A stretch of 20,871 bases of DNA. It comes from Thioalkalivibrio sp. (GTDB taxonomy: Bacteria; Pseudomonadota; Gammaproteobacteria; Ectothiorhodospirales; Ectothiorhodospiraceae). Under the pieces are notes generated by a model that was not told the origin of the DNA, searched no databases, and was given only the letters and a program-made list of their open reading frames with translations. The DNA is taken from assembly GCA_007120155.1 (NCBI GenBank), contig SKOF01000080.1, positions 1 through 20,871 on the forward strand. The letters are read 5' to 3'. Shown here one piece after another: positions 6,121-13,293 of the stretch (position 1 is the first letter of the stretch; the number at the start of each line of letters is the position of its first letter). Both the position numbers and the translations under genes were made by a program.

Positions 6121-6561
6121 ATGGACCGGCTCGGCCTTTACTTCCTGCTGTTCATCGGCGCCTTTGTTGCGTCGCAGTTCTGGCTGGTCTGGCGCACCCG
6201 CAACCAGCGGGGCCGGAGTGCCCCGCGCCTGGATGACGTGGTGAACGCGAAGCTGCTGGAGCAGCCCCGGCTGATCCTCTATTTCTGGCGGCCCGGCTGC
6301 CATGTCTGCGGGACCACCTCCATGGTCATCAACCCGTTGCTGGACACCCGCAAGGACATCGTCAAGATCAATGCCCTGGAAGAACGGGCACTGGCCCGGC
6401 GCTTTGGCATCCTGGGAACGCCCACCCTGGTGGTGATCAGCGAGGGCCGGATCGAGCGGGTACTGACGGGTTCACGCAACGAGCAGCAGATCCGCGATCT
6501 GGTGGGGGCCTGGGGCGAGGATACGGACGATGCGGGCGGCGGGGGTCAGGCACGTATGTAG
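6121..6561 (+). CDS. Membrane-anchored thioredoxin-like protein
   Basis: A 146-residue protein with an N-terminal membrane anchor (about 5-23) followed by a thioredoxin fold. The active site is CHVC in the context RPGCHVCGTTS (about residues 58-68), and the cis-proline loop is GTPTLVV (about 99-105). The C-terminal tail is Gly/Asp-rich. Membrane-tethered thioredoxin-like proteins exchange disulfides or handle redox chemistry at the membrane; whether the domain faces the cytoplasm or periplasm is unclear. The conserved Trp just before the CxxC of classical thioredoxins is replaced by PG. The ATG at 6121 has an AAGGA sequence upstream. The frame stays open upstream to 5641, but that part is antisense to the neighbouring secreted-protein gene. 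Confidence 0.88.
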   Translation: MDRLGLYFLLFIGAFVASQFWLVWRTRNQRGRSAPRLDDVVNAKLLEQPRLILYFWRPGCHVCGTTSMVINPLLDTRKDIVKINALEERALARRFGILGTPTLVVISEGRIERVLTGSRNEQQIRDLVGAWGEDTDDAGGGGQARM

Positions 6562-6590
6562 CGGGACAGCCCCGATGGGGCACCCTCCTC

Positions 6591-6613
6591 CTGACAGGCC
6601 GGGGACCTGTCAG
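6591..6613 (+). terminator. Possible transcript-end hairpin after the thioredoxin-like gene
   Basis: CTGACAGG (6591-6598) and CCTGTCAG (6606-6613) form a perfect 8-bp stem with a 7-base loop, 30 bases after the stop codon. It is not directly followed by a T-run, so it may be a stabilising hairpin rather than an intrinsic terminator. Confidence 0.4.
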
Positions 6614-6668
6614 CGCGGCCTGTTTCCTGTATCTTTTCGCTCCCGGCCTTCCACTGGCGCGTTTGCCC

Positions 6669-6986
6669 ATGCCCGTTCCACCCGATGACACCGCCGCCGG
6701 ACTGCGTGCCCGGCTCACCGCCGAGACCGGGCCCGTCACGTGGCCCGAACTGGAGCGCCACTTCGCCCGGGGGCGCGTGGTGCACGTGGCACCGGAACTG
6801 GACCTGGTGGAGGTGGCGGCGCGCATGGTGGAGGACGATCGCGACACCGTGAGCGCGTGGATGGACGCAGGTCAGCTCGGCCCCGCCACCGACCGACAGG
6901 CCCGGGACTGGCAGGCGCGCACCCCCCGGTTCCGGGCCGTGGTGGCCGCGCCCTGGGTGCTGGTTCAGGAGGACACTGAAGAATGA
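6669..6986 (+). CDS. DUF2288 family protein
   Basis: A 105-residue cytoplasmic protein matching the DUF2288 pattern: an N-terminal helix around the AETGPVTWPELERHFARG segment, the core VVHVAPELDLVEVAARMVEDD, the WMDAGQL segment and the ending APWVLVQE. No function is established for the family. Length is typical. The ATG at 6669 was preferred over an in-frame TTG at 6663; neither has a strong Shine-Dalgarno sequence. The gene stands alone, with 105 bases to the next gene, which is on the same strand and has its own ribosome-binding site. Confidence 0.85.
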   Translation: MPVPPDDTAAGLRARLTAETGPVTWPELERHFARGRVVHVAPELDLVEVAARMVEDDRDTVSAWMDAGQLGPATDRQARDWQARTPRFRAVVAAPWVLVQEDTEE

Positions 6987-7091
6987 CCGCCCCGTCGGCA
7001 GCGCGGTGATCTATGCTAACGGTCATGCCCCGGCTACCCGACGGCACGGGGGCCGTGCAGGAACGGCCTTGATCAAGCCCCGGAGGTGCAC

Positions 7092-7478
7092 ATGCTGGAG
7101 ATGAATCCCGACATCGTCTGCGCCGTTATCAGCCGCGCAAGAGAGTTCCACGCCAAGGAGGAGGTGGTGATCCCGGAGGAGCCGGGTAATCCGGGGGACG
7201 ACTGGGCCATGCAGGTGCTCGCCGACCACGCGGACGATATGACCTTCCTGGACCTGAAGACCCAGATCGACGATCTGGACCCGGAACAGCAGGTGCAGCT
7301 GGTCGCGCTCATGTGGCTGGGCCGGGGCGATTACGAAGCGGACGAGTGGGACATGGCCGTGGAGGACGCCAAGGACAACTGGACCCCCAACACCGCCGAC
7401 TACCTCATCGCCACGCCGATGGTCTCCGACTACCTCACCGAGGGCCTTGATCTGCTGGGCTACAGCTGCGACGAATAG
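7092..7478 (+). CDS. DUF3775 family protein
   Basis: A 128-residue, strongly acidic cytoplasmic protein resembling DUF3775. Recognisable segments are the start MNPDIVCAVISRAREFHAKEEVVIPE, then DDWAMQVLADHADDMT, and LVALMWLGRGDY near the middle, ending with GLDLLGYSCDE. The function of the family is not known. A GGAGG Shine-Dalgarno sequence at 7082-7086 sits five bases before the ATG at 7092, which decides that start over the in-frame GTG at 7086 that overlaps the Shine-Dalgarno sequence itself. A TATGCT box at about 7012-7017 may be its -10 element. The gene is convergent with the ABC-2 permease and separated from it by 27 bases. Confidence 0.85.
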   Translation: MLEMNPDIVCAVISRAREFHAKEEVVIPEEPGNPGDDWAMQVLADHADDMTFLDLKTQIDDLDPEQQVQLVALMWLGRGDYEADEWDMAVEDAKDNWTPNTADYLIATPMVSDYLTEGLDLLGYSCDE

Positions 7479-7505
7479 CGCCTTGCGGTCGAATGCCGTG
7501 CACGC

Positions 7506-8306
7506 TCACTCCCCCATCTGCAGCAACGTCCCCCGCCGCCGCGCGGATTGGAACGACCACAGGAAGAGCACCACCCCCGATCCGATGTACAGGGCGTTGA
7601 GCGCCAGCGCGGCGAGGAAATGGCCCGTATCGAAGGCGCCGTGGATGAGCGCCGCCCGCATCCCCTCGAACACGTGGGCCGACGGCAGGGCCAGCGCCGC
7701 GGGCTGCAGCCAGCCGGGCAGCGTGTCCACGGGATAGTAGATCCCGGACAGCGGGGCCAGGGCGAACACGCCCACCCACGCCAGGCTCTCCGCGCCCATG
7801 CCGAGGCGCAGCACCAGTGCACTGATCATCAGTCCCAGCGCCCAGCCCATCACCAGCAGCTGGGTGAAAAAGGCCAGCAGCGGCAGCCCCATGTCGAAGA
7901 TGGAATAGTGATACAGCGGTATGGCCAGCAGCGCCGCAGTGATCACACCGATCAGCGTACGCACCAGGCTGATGCCCAGCAACGAGATCACCAGCTCCCA
8001 GGGCCTCAGCGGGCTCACGAACAGGTGTCCCAGATTGCGCGAATACATCTCCTCGTAGAAGGGCAGCGTCACCCCCAGTTGCGCCCGGAACAGCACGTCC
8101 CAGAGCAGCACCGCCGCAATCAGAATCCCGGCCGCCTGCGCCACCCACTCGCTGTGGCCCGTGAAAAACTGCGTGATGAACCCCCACAGGATCATCTGCA
8201 CCGTGGGCCAGTAGGCCAGCTCCAGGATGCGCGGCCAGGACCCGCGCAACAGGTAGAGGTAGCGCAGGATCATGGCGTGGATGCGTATGGGGGAGATGGC
8301 AGTCAT
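7506..8306 (-). CDS. ABC-2 type transporter permease without adjacent ATPase
   Basis: A 266-residue inner-membrane protein of the ABC-2 permease family with about six membrane segments. Typical features are the LELAYWPTVQMILWGF segment in the first helix region, the amphipathic loop with the YSRNLGHLFVSPLRPWELVIS motif after the second segment, and GIYYPVDTLPGWLQPAALALPSAHVFEG near the end, characteristic of this family. Such permeases pair with an ABC ATPase to export polysaccharides, lipids or drugs. No ATPase gene lies on either side (both neighbours are on the opposite strand), so the partner must be encoded elsewhere. The ATG at 8306 was chosen as the start of the conserved part; no Shine-Dalgarno sequence precedes it, and ATG 8273 is an alternative. 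Confidence 0.9.
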   Translation of the reverse strand: MTAISPIRIHAMILRYLYLLRGSWPRILELAYWPTVQMILWGFITQFFTGHSEWVAQAAGILIAAVLLWDVLFRAQLGVTLPFYEEMYSRNLGHLFVSPLRPWELVISLLGISLVRTLIGVITAALLAIPLYHYSIFDMGLPLLAFFTQLLVMGWALGLMISALVLRLGMGAESLAWVGVFALAPLSGIYYPVDTLPGWLQPAALALPSAHVFEGMRAALIHGAFDTGHFLAALALNALYIGSGVVLFLWSFQSARRRGTLLQMGE

Positions 8307-8580
8307 GGAGGTGATCGGGTCAACGGGCGCGATGGGCGCCGAACCGATTGTACGGCGTACTCCCGGCATGCGGCGAGAAGCAGGGCCTGCAGTGCCCGTT
8401 TCCCCGGGAGGACGGCCTTCCCGCCGTTCACCGGATAAGGACGCGGTATCGGTCGGGCTGTCCGGGATTTCGAACCACGGGTCCGGGGGTTGATGGCCGG
8501 TACCGTGCGGTTGCGCCAGGGCACTCGGCCGGATGGGTGCGGTCCAACCCGGTATTCCCGACAGGCACCGGAACTCCGCC

Positions 8581-9144
8581 ATGAAACGACTCGCAACCGC
8601 CCTGTGTCTGGTGGCGGTAGCCGCGCTGACGGGCACGGCCGCCGCCGGACTGCGCTGTGACGGGGGACTGATCTCTGCGGGGGACCGGCGTTTCGACGTG
8701 CGGGCGGCCTGCGGCGAACCGGACCTCCGGGTGCCGGTGCGCGAGCTCCTGTTCGGCACGTACATGGTCCTGCCCTACGAGGAGGTGTGGTTCTACAATT
8801 TCGGGCGCCGACGGTTCATCCAGGAGTTGCGCTTCCGCGCCTCTCGGCTGGCGTCGGTGCAATCCCACGGCTACGGCTTCAATCCGGATGCGCCCGGCCG
8901 ATGTACGCCCCATGCCCTGCGCCAGGGGATGACACTCCTGGAGCTGCATGCGCGCTGCGGTGACCCGGATGACAGGGAAATGCGGGTGCGATGGATTCGC
9001 ACGTTCCCCGAAGCCCCCGGTCACGGGAGCCTGGCCCTGGAACAGGAATGGCTCTACAACTTCGGCCCCCGGGATTTCTACCGGGTCGTCACGCTGGTCG
9101 ACGGCCGGATCACGCGGGTCGAACGCGGCAGGCGGGGGCATTAA
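8581..9144 (+). CDS. Secreted protein with two DUF2845 repeats
   Basis: A 187-residue exported protein: a signal peptide (1 to about 22, cleavage near TAAAG) and then two related units of about 75 residues. Unit 1 (about 24-97) carries LRCDGGLISAGDRRFDV, ACGEPD and EEVWFYNFGRRRFIQEL. Unit 2 (about 104-187) carries CTPHALRQGMTLLEL, RCGDPDDRE and EQEWLYNFGPRDFYRVV. Both match DUF2845, a family of small exported proteins of unknown function usually with one unit, so this looks like an internal duplication. The first-unit pattern C...AACGEPD is repeated as C...ARCGDPD, keeping two Cys per unit, which could form a disulfide in the periplasm. The ATG at 8581 begins the signal peptide; only a weak GGAA lies upstream. 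Confidence 0.85.
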   Translation: MKRLATALCLVAVAALTGTAAAGLRCDGGLISAGDRRFDVRAACGEPDLRVPVRELLFGTYMVLPYEEVWFYNFGRRRFIQELRFRASRLASVQSHGYGFNPDAPGRCTPHALRQGMTLLELHARCGDPDDREMRVRWIRTFPEAPGHGSLALEQEWLYNFGPRDFYRVVTLVDGRITRVERGRRGH

Positions 9145-9217
9145 CCCGCATATCTCACCGGACCCGCAAATACGAACAGGGATTCAATCACACCGATACG
9201 CAGGGCCTGACCCCGGC

Positions 9218-9925
9218 TCAAAACCGATGGCGCAGTCCCGCGGTCACGAAGTTGGAGCCGGCGGACTCGCTGACCACGTCGAACATCCCGGATCGATGGT
9301 GAATGCGGACGAATCCTTCCCAGGATGCGTTCCGCGGACCGGGGGGTGCCAGGGCGAGCTCTCCCACCATGAACACGAGCCCGCGACTCGCGGGGCGGTC
9401 CGGGCGCTCCTCGATCGGCGGACGATCCAACGCAAACGAGGGCCCCAAGCCGTAGGCAAGCGACGTGTCCACGATCCGGTCCCAGGGAAAGGTGTTCCAG
9501 CGCAGACTCGCCGCGGCATTCACTTCGAAGTGCGCCTGCATGCCCCGGTGCCGGGCCACGTTCACCTCACCCTCCAGGTGCAGGTGCCGGTTGAACCGGT
9601 GCATGATCCGGGAAACTCCGATGGCGCCCAGATGCGTATTCCGGAGATCGGTCTGCAGCTGGAGAATCTCGACGAAACGGGTGGCGCTCCATTGGCCCCC
9701 ATAGAAAAAAACGGCCCGGTCCCGGCGGGCACTTCCGGCGGCGCCACGGCGCGTGTCATCCGCCCGCGGCCCGGATGCGTGATCCGCACCCCGGCGCGTC
9801 ATTTGACCGGGGTCGTCGGACGGCGGGTGGGCACCCTTCCCGACGGCAACGGCCGGGCACGCCATCAGTGCGCCGAGCAGGGCGGCGCACATGGACGCAG
9901 GGCGCGGTGAGATTGCGCGGCCCAT
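9218..9925 (-). CDS. Outer-membrane beta-barrel protein, PagL-like lipid A 3-O-deacylase family
   Basis: A 235-residue exported protein. A signal sequence (about 1-30) is followed by a low-complexity, charged linker (about 31-70) and a barrel-like domain of alternating hydrophobic strands that ends in RHRF, an aromatic C-terminus typical of outer-membrane proteins. Near the C-terminus the segment RIHHRSGMFDVV...GSNFVTAGLRHRF resembles the HxS catalytic region of PagL-type acyloxyacyl hydrolases, which remove the 3-O acyl chain of lipid A. The catalytic Glu is not certain from inspection, so activity is unproven. The ATG at 9925 is chosen; ATG 9892 would still give a signal peptide. A TAGAAT -10-like box lies at 9945-9940. 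It is convergent with the DUF2845 gene. Confidence 0.65.
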   Translation of the reverse strand: MGRAISPRPASMCAALLGALMACPAVAVGKGAHPPSDDPGQMTRRGADHASGPRADDTRRGAAGSARRDRAVFFYGGQWSATRFVEILQLQTDLRNTHLGAIGVSRIMHRFNRHLHLEGEVNVARHRGMQAHFEVNAAASLRWNTFPWDRIVDTSLAYGLGPSFALDRPPIEERPDRPASRGLVFMVGELALAPPGPRNASWEGFVRIHHRSGMFDVVSESAGSNFVTAGLRHRF

Positions 9926-9946
9926 GCTCACAACCGGGTATTCTAG

Positions 9947-9960
9947 CCCGGATATCCGGG
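9947..9960. promoter_or_regulatory. 14-bp perfect palindrome in a divergent promoter region
   Basis: CCCGGATATCCGGG lies immediately upstream of the TAGAAT box of the PagL-like gene, in the space between that gene and the AsmA-family gene. Its position suits an operator, but no regulator is recognised from the sequence. Confidence 0.3.
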
Positions 9961-10108
9961 TGTGGGATGGGAACCGGAGTGGTAGTAGGCTGTAGAAACG
10001 CCACGCGGTGGAGCGCCGGGGGCCCGGGCCGGTCTGAAACAGCCGGGCAGCCGGACGACCGGCGTCCGCGCCGCAGTACGCACATCGACCCCGGGGACGA
10101 CCCTGCCC

Positions 10109-11539
10109 ATGCCGAGGATCGCTCGTCATCTCCTGTTCGCCGCCGGTGTCGTTCTCGCCCTGGCGGGCCTGCTGACGCTGCTTGCCTGGGCGTTGGTGGA
10201 TTCGGAATCCGTCCGGCAACGGATCGACAACACCGCGTCCCGGGCCGCGGGAATGGAGGTGAGGGTGGATGGACCGGTTGGAATCCGGGTGTTTCCCGCC
10301 CCGGAGTTTCGCCTCCAGGATCTCCGCATACGCAACGGCGGGAGCGAATGGCTGGGCGCCCCCCGCGCGAATCTGCGGGTCCGGATCCTGCCGCTGCTGA
10401 GTGGCCGGGTCGAGGTGGGAGGTATCGACCTCGTGGAACCGGAACTGCGGCTGGTGCGGGATTCCGACGGGGCCTTCAACTTCATCGCGGCCCGCCCGGC
10501 GGAAGGCTCCGGCGAAAGGCAGCCGTTCGCGATCCGGCATTTTCGAGCCCGGGCAGCCACCATGGCCTTCACCGATCAGGCCTCCGGGGAACACATCGAG
10601 GCTGAAGGCTGCGACCTGACGGGGCGGGACCTCGAGTGGCGCCCCGCGCAATCGTCGCCCGCCATCGATCTGCCCGACTTTCAGGCCGATCTGGCCTGCC
10701 GAAGCGTCACCTACGGGGCGCTGGAGCTCTCCGGGTTGCAGGCACGGATATCCGCCCGGGACCGGCGGCTCGAGATCAACCCGTTGACCGGACAGGTGTT
10801 CGATGGCCGGTTGAACGCCCGGCTGGAAAGCGATCTTTCCGGGTCCTCCCCGGCCCACGCCCTCGGACTGGAGCTCGCCGGGTTCCGCGTCGAGCGATTC
10901 TTCGAGACCTTTCAGCCGGGGCATGCCGTTGAGGGTTCGGCCACGTTCGTCGCGCAGCTGAGCTTCTCGGGAAGGTTGCCCTCGGAGATGGTGGCAGACC
11001 TGAACGGCCAAGCAGGCCTTTTCGGCACAGAACTCGTGCTGCACGGACAGGATCTGGACGAACAGCTGTCCCGCTACGCCTCCACGCAACGGTTCAACCT
11101 GGTGGACACCGCCGCCCTCTTCGTGGCCGGCCCGGCCGGTCTGGCGATTACCCGGGGCTACGGCTTCGCGAGCCTTTTCGGCGAAACCGATGACCGGACC
11201 CCCATACGGGAACTGGTTTCGGAGTGGGATGTGGCGGGCGGCGTGGCGACCGCCCGGGACGTTGCCCTGGCAACGGCAGAGAACCGGATCGCGCTGGACG
11301 GAGGACTGGACTTTGTCAACCTGCAGTTCCGGGACATGCGGGTGGCGGTGATCGACCCCGAGGGCTGCGCCCTCGTGGAACAGCGCATCCAGGGCGGGTT
11401 CCATGACCCGAAAATCGAGGAGCCCGATGTACTGGTCACCCTGGTCGCCCCGTTTGTCGATCTGCTGGAACGGGGGATCGCGCTGTTCACCGACTCCCCA
11501 TGCGATCCGTTCTACACCGGCCGGGTTGCGCACCCGTGA
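10109..11539 (+). CDS. AsmA-family protein
   Basis: A 476-residue protein with one N-terminal membrane anchor (about 9-30) and a long periplasmic region. The AsmA N-terminal signature is clear: RQRIDNTASRAAGMEVRVDGPVGIRVFPAPEFRLQDLRI, followed by LPLLSGRVEVGGIDLVEPELRLVRDSDGAFNF (about 95-126). AsmA-like proteins are bridge-like proteins that contribute to phospholipid movement and outer-membrane integrity. It is shorter than E. coli AsmA (about 617 residues), having the N-terminal part plus a shortened C-terminal AsmA region. The ATG at 10109 has little Shine-Dalgarno sequence. It lies 83 bases before the DUF502 gene, which has its own promoter-like box, and is divergent from the PagL-like gene; all three are envelope functions. 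Confidence 0.88.
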   Translation: MPRIARHLLFAAGVVLALAGLLTLLAWALVDSESVRQRIDNTASRAAGMEVRVDGPVGIRVFPAPEFRLQDLRIRNGGSEWLGAPRANLRVRILPLLSGRVEVGGIDLVEPELRLVRDSDGAFNFIAARPAEGSGERQPFAIRHFRARAATMAFTDQASGEHIEAEGCDLTGRDLEWRPAQSSPAIDLPDFQADLACRSVTYGALELSGLQARISARDRRLEINPLTGQVFDGRLNARLESDLSGSSPAHALGLELAGFRVERFFETFQPGHAVEGSATFVAQLSFSGRLPSEMVADLNGQAGLFGTELVLHGQDLDEQLSRYASTQRFNLVDTAALFVAGPAGLAITRGYGFASLFGETDDRTPIRELVSEWDVAGGVATARDVALATAENRIALDGGLDFVNLQFRDMRVAVIDPEGCALVEQRIQGGFHDPKIEEPDVLVTLVAPFVDLLERGIALFTDSPCDPFYTGRVAHP

Positions 11540-11560
11540 TGCGCGGGAAGCGGGTTGCGC

Positions 11561-11592
11561 CCCGTCACACGTTGTCACGGGTGCGATAGTAT
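11561..11592 (+). promoter_or_regulatory. Likely promoter/operator of the DUF502 gene
   Basis: TAGTAT at 11587-11592 (4 of 6 matches to TATAAT) would start transcription near 11599, giving a leader of about 24 bases. Just upstream, 11561-11581 is an imperfect palindrome (CCCGT...ACGGG, 8 of 10 pairs matching) covering the -35 area, which suggests an operator. Confidence 0.35.
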
Positions 11593-11622
11593 CGGGACAC
11601 ACGTTCCATTCCGGAGCCTGCC

Positions 11623-12225
11623 GTGAAACTTCTTGCGCGAATCTTCCTCGCCGGCCTCGTCGCGATCCTGCCCGTCGCGGTGACCATGGTCCTGCTGTGG
11701 TGGCTGGGCAGCACGGCCGAGTGGGCCCTGGGCGGACTGTTGCAGGCGATCCTGCCGGAGCGGCTGTACTTCCCGGGTTTGGGGATCCTGGCGGGCATCG
11801 CCCTGATCCTTGCCCTGGGCATCCTGCTGCGCGCCTACGCGGTGCGCTGGCTGTTCGACTGGATGGGGCGCCTGATGGAGCGCATACCGGTGGTCAAGAC
11901 CATCCACGGCACGGTGCGCGATGTCACCAGGCTGCTCTCCGGCGACATCCGGGAACGGTTCGGCCAGGCCGTGGTGGTTACGCTGCCCGGGACCAACTTC
12001 AGGCTGGTGGGCTTCGTCACCCGCGAGGACTTCGAGGGGCTTCCTGACAACCTGGGCGGCGAGGACACCGTGGCGGTCTACATGCCCATGAGCTACCAGA
12101 TCGGCGGCTATACCCTCATGCTCCCGCGCGAGCGTATCGAACCGCTGGACCTGTCACTCGAGGATGCCATGCGCTACACGCTGACCGCCGGGGTCTCGGC
12201 TCGCAAAGACAACGACAAGCCCTGA
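11623..12225 (+). CDS. DUF502 family inner-membrane protein
   Basis: A 200-residue inner-membrane protein. Two membrane segments (about 4-28 and 48-72) are followed by a conserved soluble domain starting with IPVVKTIHGTVRDVTRLL and continuing through VVVTLPGTNFRLVGFVT to YTLMLPRERIEPLDLSLEDAMRYTLTAGV. This is the standard layout and length of DUF502, a widespread family of unknown function with a proposed link to membrane processes. The start is GTG at 11623, with GGAG at 11613-11616 six bases upstream. No operon partner follows: the next gene is convergent. Confidence 0.92.
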   Translation: MKLLARIFLAGLVAILPVAVTMVLLWWLGSTAEWALGGLLQAILPERLYFPGLGILAGIALILALGILLRAYAVRWLFDWMGRLMERIPVVKTIHGTVRDVTRLLSGDIRERFGQAVVVTLPGTNFRLVGFVTREDFEGLPDNLGGEDTVAVYMPMSYQIGGYTLMLPRERIEPLDLSLEDAMRYTLTAGVSARKDNDKP

Positions 12226-12259
12226 CACCGGCTCGGGCAGGGCCCGGACACCGGATGGG

Positions 12260-13141
12260 CTACTGCCGCGAGACGGCATATCCGCGTGCCTCCAGCAGAT
12301 CCAGCACGTTGTCGGGACCCACCAGATGGGCGGCACCGACGACCACGAACGCGCTGCCCTGCGTGGTGAGCAGGTCCCCGATGGTCCCGGCCCAGCGCCG
12401 GTTCCGGGCGGCGATCAACACTTCGTGAGACTCCGGGAAGTCGGCAAAGGCATCGTGCATGAGCTGCTCCAGCACCTCCATGTCGCCCTTGAGCCAGGCC
12501 CCCACCAGCGCGTCCATGTACCCGGGGTCCTCAAGCTGGCCGAGGGTCTGTTCCATCAGGGTCTCGCCGTCGTCTCCCAACCCCTCGATGAGGATGTCCA
12601 TCTGCTCTTCGATGGTCTCCAGCCCGATCACCGGCTTGCCCGCCGCCGCGGCGCGGCGGCTGAAGTACCGGTCCACACCGGCACCGGGATCGTAGCCGTG
12701 ACTGGCGGCCCAGAGCTGGGTCAGGACGATGCCGGCCAGCCATGGACGCATCCGCACGAACCCGTCCCTGCCGGCGCCCAGCTCCCCTGCGAGGGCCACC
12801 GCGCGTTCGAGGGTCTCCTGGCTGAGTTCCTCGGCAAGGCTTTGCCCGGGTGGATAGAAACCCTTGCGCAGCACGATGGGCGTCGTAACGGCTTCCGCGC
12901 CCTGCAGGTCGGCGATCTCGAGCACCAGGATGGCGGCTTCGTCAAAACGCTGCCCGATCTCTGGTCGCATCCACCGGGTGCCGGGCCTGAGCATGTGCAC
13001 GGAGCCCATGACCACCAGGCCGGCGTCCCCGTCGCGCACTTCCCAGAGCGCCGGTCCCGGCGACTGCGCCTGTGCCGTCCCGGCCATCCAGGCGGACAGG
13101 AACAACCCGGCGATGAGCCGGACCATCCATTTCATTTGCAT
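12260..13141 (-). CDS. TraB/GumN family protein
   Basis: A 293-residue exported protein of the TraB/GumN (Tiki-like) family. A signal peptide (about 1-26, cleavage after AQA) is followed by the conserved GSVHML motif (46-51), a Glu in LVLEIADLQ (about 72-80), the NRRWA motif (about 247-251) and the C-terminal VVVGAAHLVG motif (about 265-274). The GxxH...E...GxxH arrangement resembles the metal-dependent protease active site of Tiki/TraB proteins. The substrate is unknown in bacteria. The ATG at 13141 is favoured by a GGAGG eight bases upstream; an in-frame ATG at 13135 is further from it. It is convergent with DUF502. Confidence 0.92.
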   Translation of the reverse strand: MQMKWMVRLIAGLFLSAWMAGTAQAQSPGPALWEVRDGDAGLVVMGSVHMLRPGTRWMRPEIGQRFDEAAILVLEIADLQGAEAVTTPIVLRKGFYPPGQSLAEELSQETLERAVALAGELGAGRDGFVRMRPWLAGIVLTQLWAASHGYDPGAGVDRYFSRRAAAAGKPVIGLETIEEQMDILIEGLGDDGETLMEQTLGQLEDPGYMDALVGAWLKGDMEVLEQLMHDAFADFPESHEVLIAARNRRWAGTIGDLLTTQGSAFVVVGAAHLVGPDNVLDLLEARGYAVSRQ

Positions 13142-13190
13142 CGGGCAGACCTCCAGATTTCAACCATCCTTTGCCGTGGCCGCGGGCGTG

Positions 13191-13215
13191 CCGGCGGCCG
13201 GCGGCCGGCGGCCGG
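13191..13215. repeat. Short tandem repeat of a CCGGCGG heptamer (about 3.6 copies)
   Basis: CCGGCGG is repeated three full times plus CCGG in the gap between the TraB/GumN gene and the unknown membrane-protein gene. Length variation by slippage is possible. It is too short to suggest more. Confidence 0.6.
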
Positions 13216-13293
13216 AGTACGACGTCCGGGACCAGCCGCGGAACCGGGCGGTGTCCGGATCCGGGCCACTTGCACTCGGCACCCCGGGGCGGA

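Noticed and set aside
6591..6613. Promotion of the 8-bp hairpin to a certain intrinsic terminator
   Set aside because: No T-run follows the stem, so it was left as a low-confidence transcript-end hairpin.
7069..7076. TTGATCAA as another FNR-type site
   Set aside because: The half-sites are adjacent, lacking the 4-base spacer of the FNR consensus.
9218..11602. Minus-strand frame of 794 codons covering the AsmA-family and PagL-like genes
   Set aside because: Only its 3' part (9218-9925) is protein-like. The remainder is the reverse shadow of the AsmA-family gene.
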